A stretch of DNA of 64,000 bases from Bacteroidota bacterium. Lineage in GTDB: Bacteria > Bacteroidota > Bacteroidia > B-17B0 > Aurantibacillaceae. The DNA lies in contig JAJNDK010000015.1 in assembly GCA_021156365.1 (NCBI GenBank), forward strand, positions 29,580 through 93,579, in the 5' to 3' direction. The translations under genes and the position numbers were made by a program. The stretch's first letter is position 1. Every line of letters begins with the position of its first letter. The notes below the pieces were generated by a model, which did no database searches, had not been told where the DNA came from, and saw only the letters and a program-made list of their open reading frames with translations. This document shows positions 10,901 to 19,008 of this stretch, in pieces.

Positions 10901-13308
10901 CAGTTACAGTAACTGATGCCTGTGGTAGTATGCTGACGAACACGATCACAATTACGGTGAACCCACTTCCGGTGGTTACGGCTTCTGCAACAGCTACCAG
11001 CTATTGTACTCCGGGAAGTCCTGCGATCGCGATTACAGCTTCAGGCGCTGATACATACACATGGCTTCCTGTCGCTGGTCTTGATGTGACTACAGGCTCT
11101 GCAGTAAATGCAACGCCTTCAATGAGCACTACGTATACTGTTACAGGTACAGACGCTCTTACAGGTTGTACCAATACAGCTACTGCAGCCATTTCTGCTG
11201 TTCCTGCTGTTACGGGTGTTACCGCTTCAGTTTCTGATGCAACGATCTGTGCAGGCGATACAATTGATCTGACCTCATCTGCAGGTTCTTTGGTTACCTT
11301 GCTTACTGAAGATTTCAATGCAGCCACAAACAGCTGGACTATTGTAAACGCAGGTTCTACCGGTACCAACCAGGCAGATGCGATCTGGAATCTTCGCACA
11401 AGTCCGTTTACTCCGGCTGGTGCATGGACAGGTTCTGTAAGCAGCAACGACAACTCACAATTTATGATGACAAACTCTGATGTGAGCGGTACAGGTAGTG
11501 TTACTAAAACTACCCTGACTTCACCAAGGATCGATGCTTCTGCGATGACTACCTTAAGCCTGTCATACTATCATTTCTACAAAATTTTTAATGGTGTGGA
11601 TGAAGGAAAAGTTCAGATCTCAACGAATGGTACTACTTTCACGGATCTTCAAACGTACAATGCGAATACAAACCTTCAGAGTGCATGGGCTCAGGCAACA
11701 TTGAACCTGAATGCATATGCAGGGAACGACTCATTGTATTTACGCTTCTATTACAATGCTTCATGGGATTTCGGATGGGGACTTGACAATTTAGCCCTGA
11801 CCGGAGCAAGCAGCGCAATGAACTATGCATGGACATCAAGTCCTGCAGGATTGACCTCTTCGGCCCAAAATCCTTTGGATGTTGTTCCAACTGCTTCTAC
11901 TACCTACTCGGTGGTTGTAAGCAATGCTTTCGGTTGTTCGTCTTCTGCTACAACAGCTGTTACTGTGAATGCAGTTCCGGTAGTGAGCTTAGGAAATGAT
12001 ACGGCAGTTTGTTCTGTTGGTCTTCCACTCACACTGGATGCAGGAAATACAGGAAGCACATTCATGTGGAGCACTACAGCTGCAACTCAAACGATCTCTG
12101 CAGCAACTGCAGGTTCTTATGATGTAGCAGTTACGGATGGTAACGGTTGCGTAGGAAGAGATACAATTGTTATTTCTATCAACCCGACCCCGGTTGTTGC
12201 TTTAGGTACTGATTCGGTTCGTTGCGGTGGTTCAGTTACGCTGGATGCAGGCAATGCAGGTGCAACGTATCTGTGGACAGACGGTTCAATGGCACAAACA
12301 TTTGTAGCTACAGCTACAGGAACATACGATGTGGAAGTCACAAGCCCGCAAGGTTGTATTGGAAACGATACCATTATGGTAACGATCAACACTATTCCTA
12401 CTGTAGACCTTGGAGCAGATACACTTGTTTGCGGTACCGGTGTCACACTGGATGCAGGCAATGCAGGATCTACTTTCTTATGGAGTACTACAGATGCAAC
12501 ACAAACCATCAATGCTACAGTTACAGGCGCTTATTCTGTAATAGTTACATCTTTACAAAACTGTTCTGCAAACGACACGATCAACGTAACGATTGCACCA
12601 GTAGTTGTTGTTAACCTTGGTAATGACTCTGCGGTTTGTTCGAGTACAAACATCATCCTGAACGCTCAAAATGCAGGTGCAACATACCTGTGGAATGACA
12701 GCTCGGTTGGTTCTACACTCAACGTAACAGCTCCTGGTATATATGCAGTACTGGTTACAGCTCCATCAGGTTGTGTGGGTCAGGATACAGTTGTATATAC
12801 TGATAACTCTCCTGCTGTGACGCTAAGCTTGCCATTCACTACTACATGTGTGAACACAGCGGTGAATGCATTGTCAGGAGGTTCACCTGCAGGTGGATCT
12901 TACAGCGGTACAGGTGTTACAGGAACCAACTTCGACGCTACAGTAGCGGGAGCAGGTCCGGTATTGATCACATACACTTACACGGATGTAACAACTACTT
13001 GTTCTGCTACAGACACACAAACAGTTGTAGTGGATCCTTGTATCGGTATTAAACAACTGAGCGCAGCTGCTTCCATAGTGGTTGCTCCGAACCCTACTAC
13101 CGGTTACTTCTCTATCACAACTCCTTCAAGAGACAATGTGGTAAAAGCTGAAATGTTTACAATAGAAGGTCAGCTGATCTCCTCTGAAACATTGAAAGGA
13201 AGAGAAACATACGAAATGAACATTACAAACCTTGCAAACGCGATCTACTACCTGAGACTGACAGTTGACGGTGAAATGAACGTGGTTAAGGTTGTAAAAC
13301 AACAATAA
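4984..13308 (+). CDS. Giant T9SS-exported beta-helix and Ig-like repeat surface protein (2774 aa)
   Basis: The start is chosen because MKKKYNL leads into a basic and hydrophobic signal peptide ending near SLKAQ. Domains by approximate residue: parallel beta-helix repeats (30-840, many N-x-I-x-N type rungs); an Ig-like linker (842-975); a second beta-helix block restarting with a GTYTVGAGGNFTTL motif (976-1465); Ig/PKD-like repeats; a lamin-tail-like domain (1677-1858); more Ig-like repeats; a choice-of-anchor J jelly roll (2107-2280); four 68-70 residue LDAGNAG-type Ig repeats (2329-2610); and a T9SS type A sorting domain (2695-2774). It should be exported by T9SS and displayed or released. 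Beta-helices often bind or cleave polysaccharide, but no active site was recognised, so an adhesin or structural role is inferred. The C-terminal 1000 residues are paralogous to the gene upstream. Confidence 0.92.
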   Translation: MKKKYNLQANPTGSWSKLAMICLVLMLGFGTSLKAQLTGTKNIPGDYADLAAAITDLNTQGVGAGGVTLNLLAGNAQAAPAGGYSVTAQGNATDQIIITGNGNIITASSAQVVGNLNDAIIKLVGADYVTIEGFVLQENAGNTVTAAATNTMTEWGIALVYATATNGAQNCTIQNNTITLNRTYQNTFAIYSNSTHTLAAPTTAASATGATGGNSGLKILTNTISNTNNGIVVAGPTATADYNTSLNITGNSITDYGTTGTFSGYSNVSGSVFGVYVKNVNNYTITGNTLTSSNGGVTAGTLRGVLIFSYSSTPTGTATNTISTNTVSLRPGATGITIAGIEVQSATTAATSTLNIASNDFVNTGHTVAGASGTVTFISAQTATGTLLVDNNTFSNLTLNTTGSVTFVNHGYTMPASASQTFSNNRIVGSFSKTGAGGTITGFTSGSSSPNGSNYTVTGNTLSNITVTGSTAITGIGNTDGSSSSPNRTVTGNTFNNWTGSTGTYTGMSFTYIGATSSISNNTYSNWNTSGSITAINAGNTFAGGNPLNISSNTLSSLVSTGGNVTGINSSTASTIVNITSNVISGLSANSTSATTGINLSGGTTVNVSKNKIYDIANSNTGGAVTGLLVSGGTTITTFNNLIGDLRTPAVSAANPLIGISLTGGTTNNVYFNTVYLNGTSTGTNFGSSALSSNGTPTTILLKNNIFIDKSTPAGTGFAVAYRRSAVALTNYSATSNNNLFYAGTPGTSRLIFYDGTNSDQTLAAFKTRVSTRETLSVTEDVNFQSTTGSNPNFLNVDTGTPTQIESAGVQITSPAITDDYAGTVRNVSTPDMGAWEGTFVPNDLTTPVIGATVFSTNACGLTGRTLTAVISDPSGVATGVNAPRIYYRINAGAYTSVAGTLTSGTVTNGTWTFNPTFTVVAGDVISYFIIAQDASTNNNIVSNPSAGLVATDVNTVTTPPTTPSTWTIQVTMAGTYTVGAGGNFTTLTAAANAYNTSCLTGPVIFSLTDATYSGAETFPITFLHNFDASSTNTLTILPATGVTASISGAASTNALIRVLGSYITIDGSNNGTTTRDLSITNTSTTTPSVLWIGNANGGVIPIVSTGIKNCILTNGVTTSTALVISDGTTLGNAGYFNGITVQNNLIQKAYIGIYARAVVAAGNGGGLNISMNNLDATATNAITFTGIYVEGVTGAVVSRNTIGNFVSTNSEVDAGIWLATGVSNSLVEKNIVHDLKYTGTSGYGCRGIALSTGLTNCNVEVSNNMIYAITGDADSYSTYGATYSPTGIYLFGTTAQTGAKIYYNTIYLSGATLNYGAQSHSIGIALDDASTGEIKNNIVINKLGRLGATGAGAVGIAAETNAAQLAQANFNDYFCAAASGTNIIGKIGGTNYTTLAAYKTASSSEANSVNIDAVFTSTTDLHLIPNSNVALNNLGTPIAVTTDIDGDARNATNPDMGADEFAPNVCMSAVGGTVTVNTDTICENQTVTIANTGSTSGVGISYQWKVSTVAGGPYTNVTGGSGATTLTYTTGALTAGTYYYVLEVTCSTGPAVALSSEDTVVVLPNPMIATNPTTATICSPGGAPVSITASGGVSYTWLPTAGLTPATGATVSANPTTTTNYTVTGTGANGCTATATASVTVNVNPVINSITATPSNLCAGGNSQLNAVVSLGASLLITEVTMYSGGTGATASYPAYITGADLVEISNISAGPVDISGYKLMDYSTNSATANHPFTFPAGTIIPGNGVAVVNLGSGTDNIANRYFNTGGSSDTYSSGGLVGIVLLNGATVVDAVGVNSGYVFNPATGVTAADWSGFASSPSSMAGTIRSVATDNNVGSDWIQSNSPSPLQTIGTYNGGYMVPATATYAWTPTTFLSDPSIINPMANAVTSTTTYTLQVSTPAGCSTTGTVTISVDPMTAIGVTATSPTVCAGVSTTITAAPVGGGTPYTYNWMPGGATTNTVSVNPSTTTDYTVTVTDACGSMLTNTITITVNPLPVVTASATATSYCTPGSPAIAITASGADTYTWLPVAGLDVTTGSAVNATPSMSTTYTVTGTDALTGCTNTATAAISAVPAVTGVTASVSDATICAGDTIDLTSSAGSLVTLLTEDFNAATNSWTIVNAGSTGTNQADAIWNLRTSPFTPAGAWTGSVSSNDNSQFMMTNSDVSGTGSVTKTTLTSPRIDASAMTTLSLSYYHFYKIFNGVDEGKVQISTNGTTFTDLQTYNANTNLQSAWAQATLNLNAYAGNDSLYLRFYYNASWDFGWGLDNLALTGASSAMNYAWTSSPAGLTSSAQNPLDVVPTASTTYSVVVSNAFGCSSSATTAVTVNAVPVVSLGNDTAVCSVGLPLTLDAGNTGSTFMWSTTAATQTISAATAGSYDVAVTDGNGCVGRDTIVISINPTPVVALGTDSVRCGGSVTLDAGNAGATYLWTDGSMAQTFVATATGTYDVEVTSPQGCIGNDTIMVTINTIPTVDLGADTLVCGTGVTLDAGNAGSTFLWSTTDATQTINATVTGAYSVIVTSLQNCSANDTINVTIAPVVVVNLGNDSAVCSSTNIILNAQNAGATYLWNDSSVGSTLNVTAPGIYAVLVTAPSGCVGQDTVVYTDNSPAVTLSLPFTTTCVNTAVNALSGGSPAGGSYSGTGVTGTNFDATVAGAGPVLITYTYTDVTTTCSATDTQTVVVDPCIGIKQLSAAASIVVAPNPTTGYFSITTPSRDNVVKAEMFTIEGQLISSETLKGRETYEMNITNLANAIYYLRLTVDGEMNVVKVVKQQ

Positions 13309-13330
13309 TCAAATAACAATGATCATAAAA

Positions 13331-13355
13331 AGGGGCGGTTATCCGCCCCTTTTTT
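13331..13355 (+). terminator. Rho-independent terminator after the second giant gene
   Basis: AGGGGCGG (13331-13338) pairs perfectly with CCGCCCCT (13343-13350) across a 4-nt loop and is followed by a run of T. Confidence 0.92.
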
Positions 13356-13435
13356 GTTTATTATTCTGAAAAAATTAAAAGGCTGTCTTTCCTGGTGTTA
13401 AGGGGGCAGCCTTTGTACATTTTGTGTTGTCAGAT

Positions 13436-13645
13436 AAAAGGGTTGGATTAATTTATACAGATTATTTTCTTTCTCTTAACGAATCTCATTTCTGCGAAAG
13501 CAGAACCCTGAAATCCGTGTCTTGGTTTCCCTCTCCCGAGGGGAGATCCCGATAGCTATCGGGACGCACAGGGCTATGGTCCGGCGTTCCGTCGGAATGC
13601 AATTTCGTTGGTAAATAAAAATGACGAAACAATCCAACTTTTTCC
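13436..13645. repeat. Structured intergenic repeat, copy 1 (210 bp, MITE-like)
   Basis: The 381-bp gap between the second giant gene and ruvX holds no gene, apart from a weak GGCTGTC...GGCAGCC hairpin at 13381-13411. It holds a copy of an element also present at 44661-44966. Its ends are imperfect inverted repeats: AAAAGGGTTGGATT on the left and AATCCAACTTTTT on the right. Inside are a CCCTCTCCCGAGGGGAG stem and the palindrome CCCGATAGCTATCGGG (13548-13563). Both copies lie between convergent genes. No transposase is encoded. A small non-autonomous mobile element or a REP/BIME-like structure are both possible. Confidence 0.75.
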
Positions 13646-13689
13646 TAACAGGAAGTACTATTTATGGACGCAAGGCTTGAAATAATAAT

Positions 13690-14106
13690 TTATATGCCTT
13701 TCAGCATCATGTAATCCTGCAGGATAATAGTGGCGCTGACCATATCCACCGTGGCTTTATTCTGGCGGTCTTTTTTCTTCAATCCACCTGCAAGCATAGT
13801 TTGCTGAGCAATTTTAGAAGTAAAACGCTCGTCCATACGCTCAATTTTCATCTGCGGGTGCTTTTGGCTGAATTTTTTGATGAACTCGTTCACTCTCGGT
13901 GCAATGGCCGAATCTTCATTGGTAACTGTTTTGGGTTCCCCGACTACCACGCATTCCACCTGCTCTTTTAGAAGATATTGGTCAAGAAAGGTAAGCAGCC
14001 CCTTTGTTTCCACTGTTTGCAGGCCGCTGGCAATGATCTTCAGCGGATCGGTAACCGCCAGCCCGGTTCGTTTGGTTCCATAATCGATCGCTAAAATTCT
14101 GCCCAT
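13690..14106 (-). CDS. ruvX: RuvX/YqgF-family Holliday junction resolvase-like nuclease
   Basis: This 138-residue protein has the usual length and layout of the RuvX (YqgF) family. An RNase H-like fold begins with AIDYGTKRTGLAV (Asp8 is the expected catalytic residue). It is followed by a VVVGEPKT strand, a central DERFTSK motif (the family's DER[FL]TS) and a C-terminal D-x-VSA helix. Family members are linked to Holliday junction resolution or pre-16S rRNA 5' processing. The gene is divergent from the sigma factor gene; its start is 131 bp from that of rpoD. Identification is firm; which of the two activities dominates cannot be told from sequence. Confidence 0.93.
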   Translation of the reverse strand: MGRILAIDYGTKRTGLAVTDPLKIIASGLQTVETKGLLTFLDQYLLKEQVECVVVGEPKTVTNEDSAIAPRVNEFIKKFSQKHPQMKIERMDERFTSKIAQQTMLAGGLKKKDRQNKATVDMVSATIILQDYMMLKGI

Positions 14107-14237
14107 AAGGACTAAAAGTACCTTTTTTCAACTATTATTCACTTTTTTTAACAATTGCGAAACTTTTCGAAATTCCCGACGTTAAATAAGTTAGTTTCGA
14201 ACTTAATTCAATCATTCTCTAAAAATCAGGCTACTAC

Positions 14238-15104
14238 ATGAGACAGCTTAAAATTACCAAACAGGTTACAAACAGGGAAACAGCTTCATTGGATAAGTAT
14301 CTCCAGGAGATCGGAAGAGTGGACCTGATAACGGCAGAAGAAGAAGTTGAATTGGCAAGAAAAATAAAGCAGGGAGACCAGGCTGCGCTTGAAAAACTGA
14401 CCAAAGCGAACCTTCGTTTTGTGGTATCGGTTTCCAAGCAATACCAAAACCAGGGTCTGGGCCTGCCCGATCTGATCAACGAGGGGAATTTAGGCCTTAT
14501 CAAAGCCGCCCAGCGTTTTGATGAAACACGCGGTTTCAAATTCATTTCCTATGCAGTGTGGTGGATCCGTCAGAGTATCCTGCAGGCGCTTGCCGAACAG
14601 GCGCGGATCGTGCGTTTGCCATTGAACAAGATCGGTTCTATTAATAAGATCAATAAAACATTTTCCAAGCTGGAACAGGAGTTTGAGCGTGAGCCTACTG
14701 CCGAAGAAATTGGAATAGCTCTGGACATGAGCACCAACGAAGTGTTTGAAACCATGAAGAACAACGGGCGCCATGTTTCCATGGATGCTCCGCTCAGCAA
14801 TACGGACGACGGAGGAAGCATGTATGAGGTAATGGAAGAAGTGGACAGCCCGAACCCTTCCAAGATTCTTATCGATGAGTCCCTGCGGATCGAGATCGAA
14901 AGAGCCTTGAAAACACTCACACACCGCGAGGCAGATGTGGTGCGCATGTTCTTCGGACTGAGTGGGGAAAGCCCGCTTACACTCGAAGAGATCGGGGAGC
15001 GGTTTGAACTGACCCGGGAACGTGTCCGCCAGATCAAGGAAAAAGCCGTAAGACGATTGAAGCATACTTCCCGCAGCAAATTGCTGATGGCCTATTTAGG
15101 CTAA
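14238..15104 (+). CDS. rpoD: Housekeeping RNA polymerase sigma factor (sigma-70, RpoD/SigA)
   Basis: This is the short (288 aa) Bacteroidota primary sigma factor. It begins [14 protein letters not shown], typical of this group, with no long sigma 1.1 region. Region 1.2 follows (about 18-50). Region 2 has the core-binding stretch [17 protein letters not shown] and the -10 recognition helix [15 protein letters not shown] (about 100-115). Region 3 follows, and region 4 holds the helix-turn-helix [20 protein letters not shown] (about 247-266). It directs RNA polymerase to promoters of the TTTG / TAnnTTTG type noted elsewhere in this window. It appears to be transcribed alone. Confidence 0.96.
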   Translation: MRQLKITKQVTNRETASLDKYLQEIGRVDLITAEEEVELARKIKQGDQAALEKLTKANLRFVVSVSKQYQNQGLGLPDLINEGNLGLIKAAQRFDETRGFKFISYAVWWIRQSILQALAEQARIVRLPLNKIGSINKINKTFSKLEQEFEREPTAEEIGIALDMSTNEVFETMKNNGRHVSMDAPLSNTDDGGSMYEVMEEVDSPNPSKILIDESLRIEIERALKTLTHREADVVRMFFGLSGESPLTLEEIGERFELTRERVRQIKEKAVRRLKHTSRSKLLMAYLG

Positions 15105-15200
15105 GATATATGTAATTATATCGTCAATTTGTACCTTTTTAACTGTTTTTTTAATTTAACATTCTATATATTCGTGTTCTAAATTTCAAGAACCGACTAT

Positions 15201-18035
15201 ATGAGCAATAATCAACCTAAAAAGAAAAAGAGCATTTTTCGCCGGATCCTGAAATGGACCGGAATTACCTTTTTACTTCTTCTTTTAGCCATCATTATCC
15301 TTCCTTTTATCTTCAAGGATAAGATCATCCAGTTAGTTAAAGATGAGGCCAACAAAAGCCTCAATGCCAAAGTTGATTTTGGCGAATTTGATATTGCCTT
15401 ATTTTCCTCTTTCCCTGATTTCCGCTTTACGATCGACAGCGTGAGCGTGATCGGAGTAGGCGAATTCGAAAAGGATACGCTTGCCTGGATCAAACAAACC
15501 AAGCTGGATGTGAATCTTATCAGCGTAGTAAAAGGCGAAAAATATGAGGTGAAGCAGATCCTGCTCGACCAGCCTTATTTGTATGGAAAAGTATTAAGCT
15601 CCGGGAAAGCAAACTGGGATATTGTGAAACCGGACACTGCTGCCAAAGCTCCGGAAGCTGTGGATACAGCTGCTACCAAATTTGCACTGACGCTGAATAA
15701 ATTCGAGATAAAGAACGGAACGATGCGCTATGATGATGCCACTATGGGCATGACTTCCCGCCTCGACAGCATGGACTTTACACTGGATGGAGATTTCACC
15801 CAGGATATATTCGATATGAATATCAATTCAGAGATCGGGAAACTGAATTTTGGGTATGGTGGAATTCCGTACGCAAAAGATATGCGTGTAAAGATCAAAA
15901 TGGATGTTGGAATGGACCTTCTGAATATGAAATTTACATTAAAAGAGAACGAGTTCGATTTAAATGATCTTGCTTTGGCTCTTGACGGTTGGTTGGATAT
16001 GAAGGAAGATATTAAAACAGATATAAAATTCAGTTGTAAACAAACGGAGTTTAAATCCTTGTTATCATTGGTTCCTGCAGTGTACTCAAAAGATTTTGCT
16101 TCTGTAAAAACATCGGGCAAGCTTTCGTTAAATGGTTTTGCAAAAGGAACGTACAATGATAAATCCATGCCTTCATTCGGTCTTCATTTGGAAGTTGCAA
16201 ATGCAATGTTCAAATATCCTTCTTTGCCAAAATCAGTAAATAATATTCAGATCAACCTGGATGTAAACAGTCCGGGCAGCACGCTCGACGGTATGATCAT
16301 CGACCTCAATAAATTCCACATGGAAATGGCAGGCAATCCGATCGATGCAAGAATGAACGTGAAGAATGTGATGACAGACCCTGCCATCGATGGAATGGTA
16401 AAAGGAAAGATTATCCTGGCAAGTGTAAAGGAATTTGTTCCAATGGAGAAAGGCGATGAGCTCAATGGTACGATCAATATGGATGTGGACCTGAATGGCC
16501 GTATGTCGATGATCGAACAGGAGAAATACGATGAGTTTAAAGCAGCAGGTTTTGTTGAAATTGATAAAATGAATTACAAAACAACTACGCTGCCATACGA
16601 TATTATGATCAACGCAATGCGTTTGAACTTTACACCTAAATATGTAGAGCTTGCAAACTTCGATTCTAAAATGGGAAGATCCGATATTAAAATGAGTGGA
16701 AAGATCGAAGACTTTATGCAGTATATATTTAAAGATTCACTGATCAAAGGAAACTTTGCACTTACTTCAAACCTTTTGGATCTGAACCAGCTAATGGCAT
16801 CTACGGATACTACAGTAGCAGCTCCTGCGGCGGCAGACACAGCAGCAATGGCAGTGGTGGAAGTCCCTAAGAACATTGATTTTGTTTTAAACTCAACTAT
16901 TGGGAAACTTATTTACGATAAGATCGATATTACAAATGTTTCCGGAGGAGTTATTGTTCGTAACGCCCGTGTAAGCATGGAAAAACTGAAAATGGATCTG
17001 TTGGATGGAAATATGGTAATAGGTGGTTATTATGATACAAAAAACATGAAGAAACCTGCTATTAATTTCGATCTGAATATTTCGAACTTCGATATACAAA
17101 AAACATTTACGGCATTCAACAGTGTTCAGAAACTGGCCCCGATAGGGCAATATGCAAAAGGGAAATTCTCCACTACGCTGACGGACCTGGTTGGCACGCT
17201 GAACGAGAAAATGGAACCGGATCTTACTTCGTTGACAGGGAAAGGGAATTTCAAAACCAATGCAGTAGTGGTAGAAGGTTTCGAACCATTTGTAAAATTA
17301 GGCGATGCATTGAAAATGGAGAAGCTGAAAAAAATGGAGTTCAAGGACATCAACCTGCTTTACAAATTCAAGGATGGAAGAGTGGAGATCGATCCGTTCA
17401 AAACGAAAGTGCAGAATGTAGCAGCAGAGATCTCAGGAAGTACCGGCTTCGATCAAACCATCGACTACAAATGGGATATGGAGATCCCTACAAAAGACCT
17501 CGGAACACAGGCGAACAGTGTAGTGCAGGGACTGATGGGCAAAGTGAACACAGCCACCGGGCAGAATATGTCGGTGCCTGAGAAGATCAAAGCAACGGCA
17601 TTGATTGGCGGAACGGTTACCAAACCGGTAGTCAAAACAGGAATGAAAGATGCGATGAAGGACGTGAAGAATGAAGTGAAAGAGCAGGTGAAAGAACTGA
17701 TCGAAGAGAAAAAACAGGAAGTGATCGCCGATGTAAAAGAAAAAGCGAGAGAAGAAGCGGATAAGATCCTGGCCGATGCACAGAAACAAGCCGATAACAT
17801 AAAAGCGGAGGCGGCGAAAGCGGCAGAACAGATCCGTGCAGAAGGAAACAAACAGGCCGATGATCTGCAGAACAAAGGCGGAAATCCGATCGAAAAGATC
17901 GCGAATAAAAAACTGGCCGAAAAGCTCCGGAAAGAATCGGAAGCGAAAGCACAGAAAGTAACGGATGAAGCCAACGTAAAAGCAGATAAAGTAATGCAGG
18001 AGGCGAGAACAAAAGCCGATGAAAAATTAAAATAG
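15201..18035 (+). CDS. AsmA-like protein with a long charged helical tail (944 aa)
   Basis: A basic N-terminus and one membrane helix (about residues 14-33) anchor a large periplasmic region of AsmA type. The first 60 residues after the helix resemble the AsmA N-terminal beta groove (NKSLNAKVDFGEFDIALFSS), and an AsmA C-terminal-like domain spans about 560-800. AsmA/TamB-like proteins form hydrophobic grooves thought to move phospholipids between inner and outer membranes. From about 813 to 944 the sequence becomes an Ala/Lys/Glu-rich amphipathic helix, likely a coiled coil, which is not part of the standard family. A small lipoprotein and a cytochrome lipoprotein follow closely and may be cotranscribed. 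The family assignment is confident; the role of the tail is unknown. Confidence 0.85.
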   Translation: MSNNQPKKKKSIFRRILKWTGITFLLLLLAIIILPFIFKDKIIQLVKDEANKSLNAKVDFGEFDIALFSSFPDFRFTIDSVSVIGVGEFEKDTLAWIKQTKLDVNLISVVKGEKYEVKQILLDQPYLYGKVLSSGKANWDIVKPDTAAKAPEAVDTAATKFALTLNKFEIKNGTMRYDDATMGMTSRLDSMDFTLDGDFTQDIFDMNINSEIGKLNFGYGGIPYAKDMRVKIKMDVGMDLLNMKFTLKENEFDLNDLALALDGWLDMKEDIKTDIKFSCKQTEFKSLLSLVPAVYSKDFASVKTSGKLSLNGFAKGTYNDKSMPSFGLHLEVANAMFKYPSLPKSVNNIQINLDVNSPGSTLDGMIIDLNKFHMEMAGNPIDARMNVKNVMTDPAIDGMVKGKIILASVKEFVPMEKGDELNGTINMDVDLNGRMSMIEQEKYDEFKAAGFVEIDKMNYKTTTLPYDIMINAMRLNFTPKYVELANFDSKMGRSDIKMSGKIEDFMQYIFKDSLIKGNFALTSNLLDLNQLMASTDTTVAAPAAADTAAMAVVEVPKNIDFVLNSTIGKLIYDKIDITNVSGGVIVRNARVSMEKLKMDLLDGNMVIGGYYDTKNMKKPAINFDLNISNFDIQKTFTAFNSVQKLAPIGQYAKGKFSTTLTDLVGTLNEKMEPDLTSLTGKGNFKTNAVVVEGFEPFVKLGDALKMEKLKKMEFKDINLLYKFKDGRVEIDPFKTKVQNVAAEISGSTGFDQTIDYKWDMEIPTKDLGTQANSVVQGLMGKVNTATGQNMSVPEKIKATALIGGTVTKPVVKTGMKDAMKDVKNEVKEQVKELIEEKKQEVIADVKEKAREEADKILADAQKQADNIKAEAAKAAEQIRAEGNKQADDLQNKGGNPIEKIANKKLAEKLRKESEAKAQKVTDEANVKADKVMQEARTKADEKLK

Positions 18036-18046
18036 AAAGAACTGAG

Positions 18047-18184
18047 ATGAAGAAAAAAACTGCCCTGCTTTTAAGTATTTGTATGCTGCTAGTGCTGGCT
18101 GCCTGCTCGGGCTCCGGGAAATCGGGAGGCTGGCATTCGAAGCATGCTAAAAAGCGCAAAGGAACCGTACAGAAACAACGCTAA
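18047..18184 (+). CDS. Very small lipoprotein (45 aa), function unknown
   Basis: This frame is short but convincing. The ATG lies 12 bp after the stop of the AsmA-like gene. The product starts MKKKTALLL, has a hydrophobic core and a lipobox LAAC with Cys20, and continues with a short, strongly basic, Gly/Ser/Lys-rich tail of about 25 residues ending KGTVQKQR. It would be a lipid-anchored peptide with a cationic tail. No family is recognised. Its position between the AsmA-like gene and a cytochrome lipoprotein suggests one envelope-related operon. Confidence 0.65.
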   Translation: MKKKTALLLSICMLLVLAACSGSGKSGGWHSKHAKKRKGTVQKQR

Positions 18185-18224
18185 ATACGGTTTGATTTTT
18201 GATAAGAGACGACAAAAAAAATAT

Positions 18225-18596
18225 ATGAGAATACTTACCCTTTTTGCCTGTGCACTGTTGATCACTGTGGCCTGCAAATCAAAACAGAAAGGCACAGAAA
18301 CGACTGTGAAAAATGAAACGCCTGCACCGGCAGTAACCCTTTCGGCAGAGCTATCCGCTGCATCGGATATCCGGTATCCGGGCCTTCCTAAAGAGGATAT
18401 TGCAGCAGGAGAAAAATTGTACAATGGCGAATGTGGAAGATGCCATCGTTTGTTCGAACCGGAGTTTAAGAGTGAACAGGACTGGCCGGCGATCATGGAC
18501 TGGATGGCCCCGAAAGCACAACTGAGCGATGCCCAAAAACAGAAGGTACTGAAGTATGTACTTTGTGCCGCTGATGTAAATAAAAAAGGCAAATAA
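18225..18596 (+). CDS. Monoheme c-type cytochrome lipoprotein (123 aa)
   Basis: The ATG at 18225 is preferred over upstream in-frame starts because it begins a lipoprotein signal, MRILTLFACALLITVAC (lipobox Cys17). One heme-binding motif, CGRCH (Cys70, Cys73, His74), follows a typical GEKLYNGE helix. Met91 or Met94 are candidate distal ligands. The product would be an electron carrier tethered to a membrane on the extracytoplasmic side. Residues 18-50 are a low-complexity linker. Nothing nearby identifies its redox partner. Confidence 0.85.
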   Translation: MRILTLFACALLITVACKSKQKGTETTVKNETPAPAVTLSAELSAASDIRYPGLPKEDIAAGEKLYNGECGRCHRLFEPEFKSEQDWPAIMDWMAPKAQLSDAQKQKVLKYVLCAADVNKKGK

Positions 18597-18599
18597 CGA

Positions 18600-18632
18600 T
18601 TTGTTATTTGCGAACCGATTTTCATATCTTTG
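18600..18632 (+). promoter_or_regulatory. Predicted promoter for the small membrane protein at 18640
   Basis: TTTG (18600-18603), a 21-bp gap and TATCTTTG (18625-18632) match the Bacteroidota -33/-7 consensus. The -7 box ends only 7 nt before the proposed TTG start, so the transcript may be leaderless or nearly so. Confidence 0.5.
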
Positions 18633-18639
18633 CTCCTGC

Positions 18640-18939
18640 TTGAAATGGATTAAAAACATATTACTACTTTATCTGTGCCTCAACCTGTTTGGCGGCAATC
18701 TGGTTTCGTATGTCTTTAAGTTCCAGAACTCAGTTACATCCCTTACTATGGCGGAGGAGGAAGATGATGCTTCCCCTGAAGGCAAAGAAGATTTTTCAAA
18801 AGAAGAAAAGCTGCACTGCTCCGTCCTGGAGCTTACCGCAGTTGTTGCGAATATCAAAACAATGAAGCTCATCCACTATTCGGATGATAAGGTCATTAAT
18901 CATTCCTTCGAGATCGCTTCCCCGCCACCGAATTGTTAA
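18640..18939 (+). CDS. Small membrane-anchored acidic protein, function unknown (about 99 aa)
   Basis: The frame is open from at least 18601 and has no early ATG. TTG at 18640 is proposed because it begins MKWIKNILLLYLCLNLFGGN, a short basic end followed by a single membrane helix or signal. It also sits just after a good -7 box. TTG at 18601 would overlap that promoter. After the helix comes an acidic segment (MAEEEDDASPEGKEDF), then a moderately hydrophobic region ending SPPPNC. No named family is recognised. It may be a genuine Bacteroidota orphan, because the hydrophobic N-terminus and charge pattern are protein-like; the start codon is uncertain. Confidence 0.55.
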   Translation: MKWIKNILLLYLCLNLFGGNLVSYVFKFQNSVTSLTMAEEEDDASPEGKEDFSKEEKLHCSVLELTAVVANIKTMKLIHYSDDKVINHSFEIASPPPNC

Positions 18940-19008
18940 TTGATTGGAGTTTGCATGCTGTAGACACGGCGTGTTTAATTATTCATTTAATTCAATTAAC
19001 AATAATAT

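Noticed and set aside
18964..18974. ACACGGCGTGT short palindrome upstream of the SulP gene
   Set aside because: Only 4-bp arms and no second copy. It could occur by chance.
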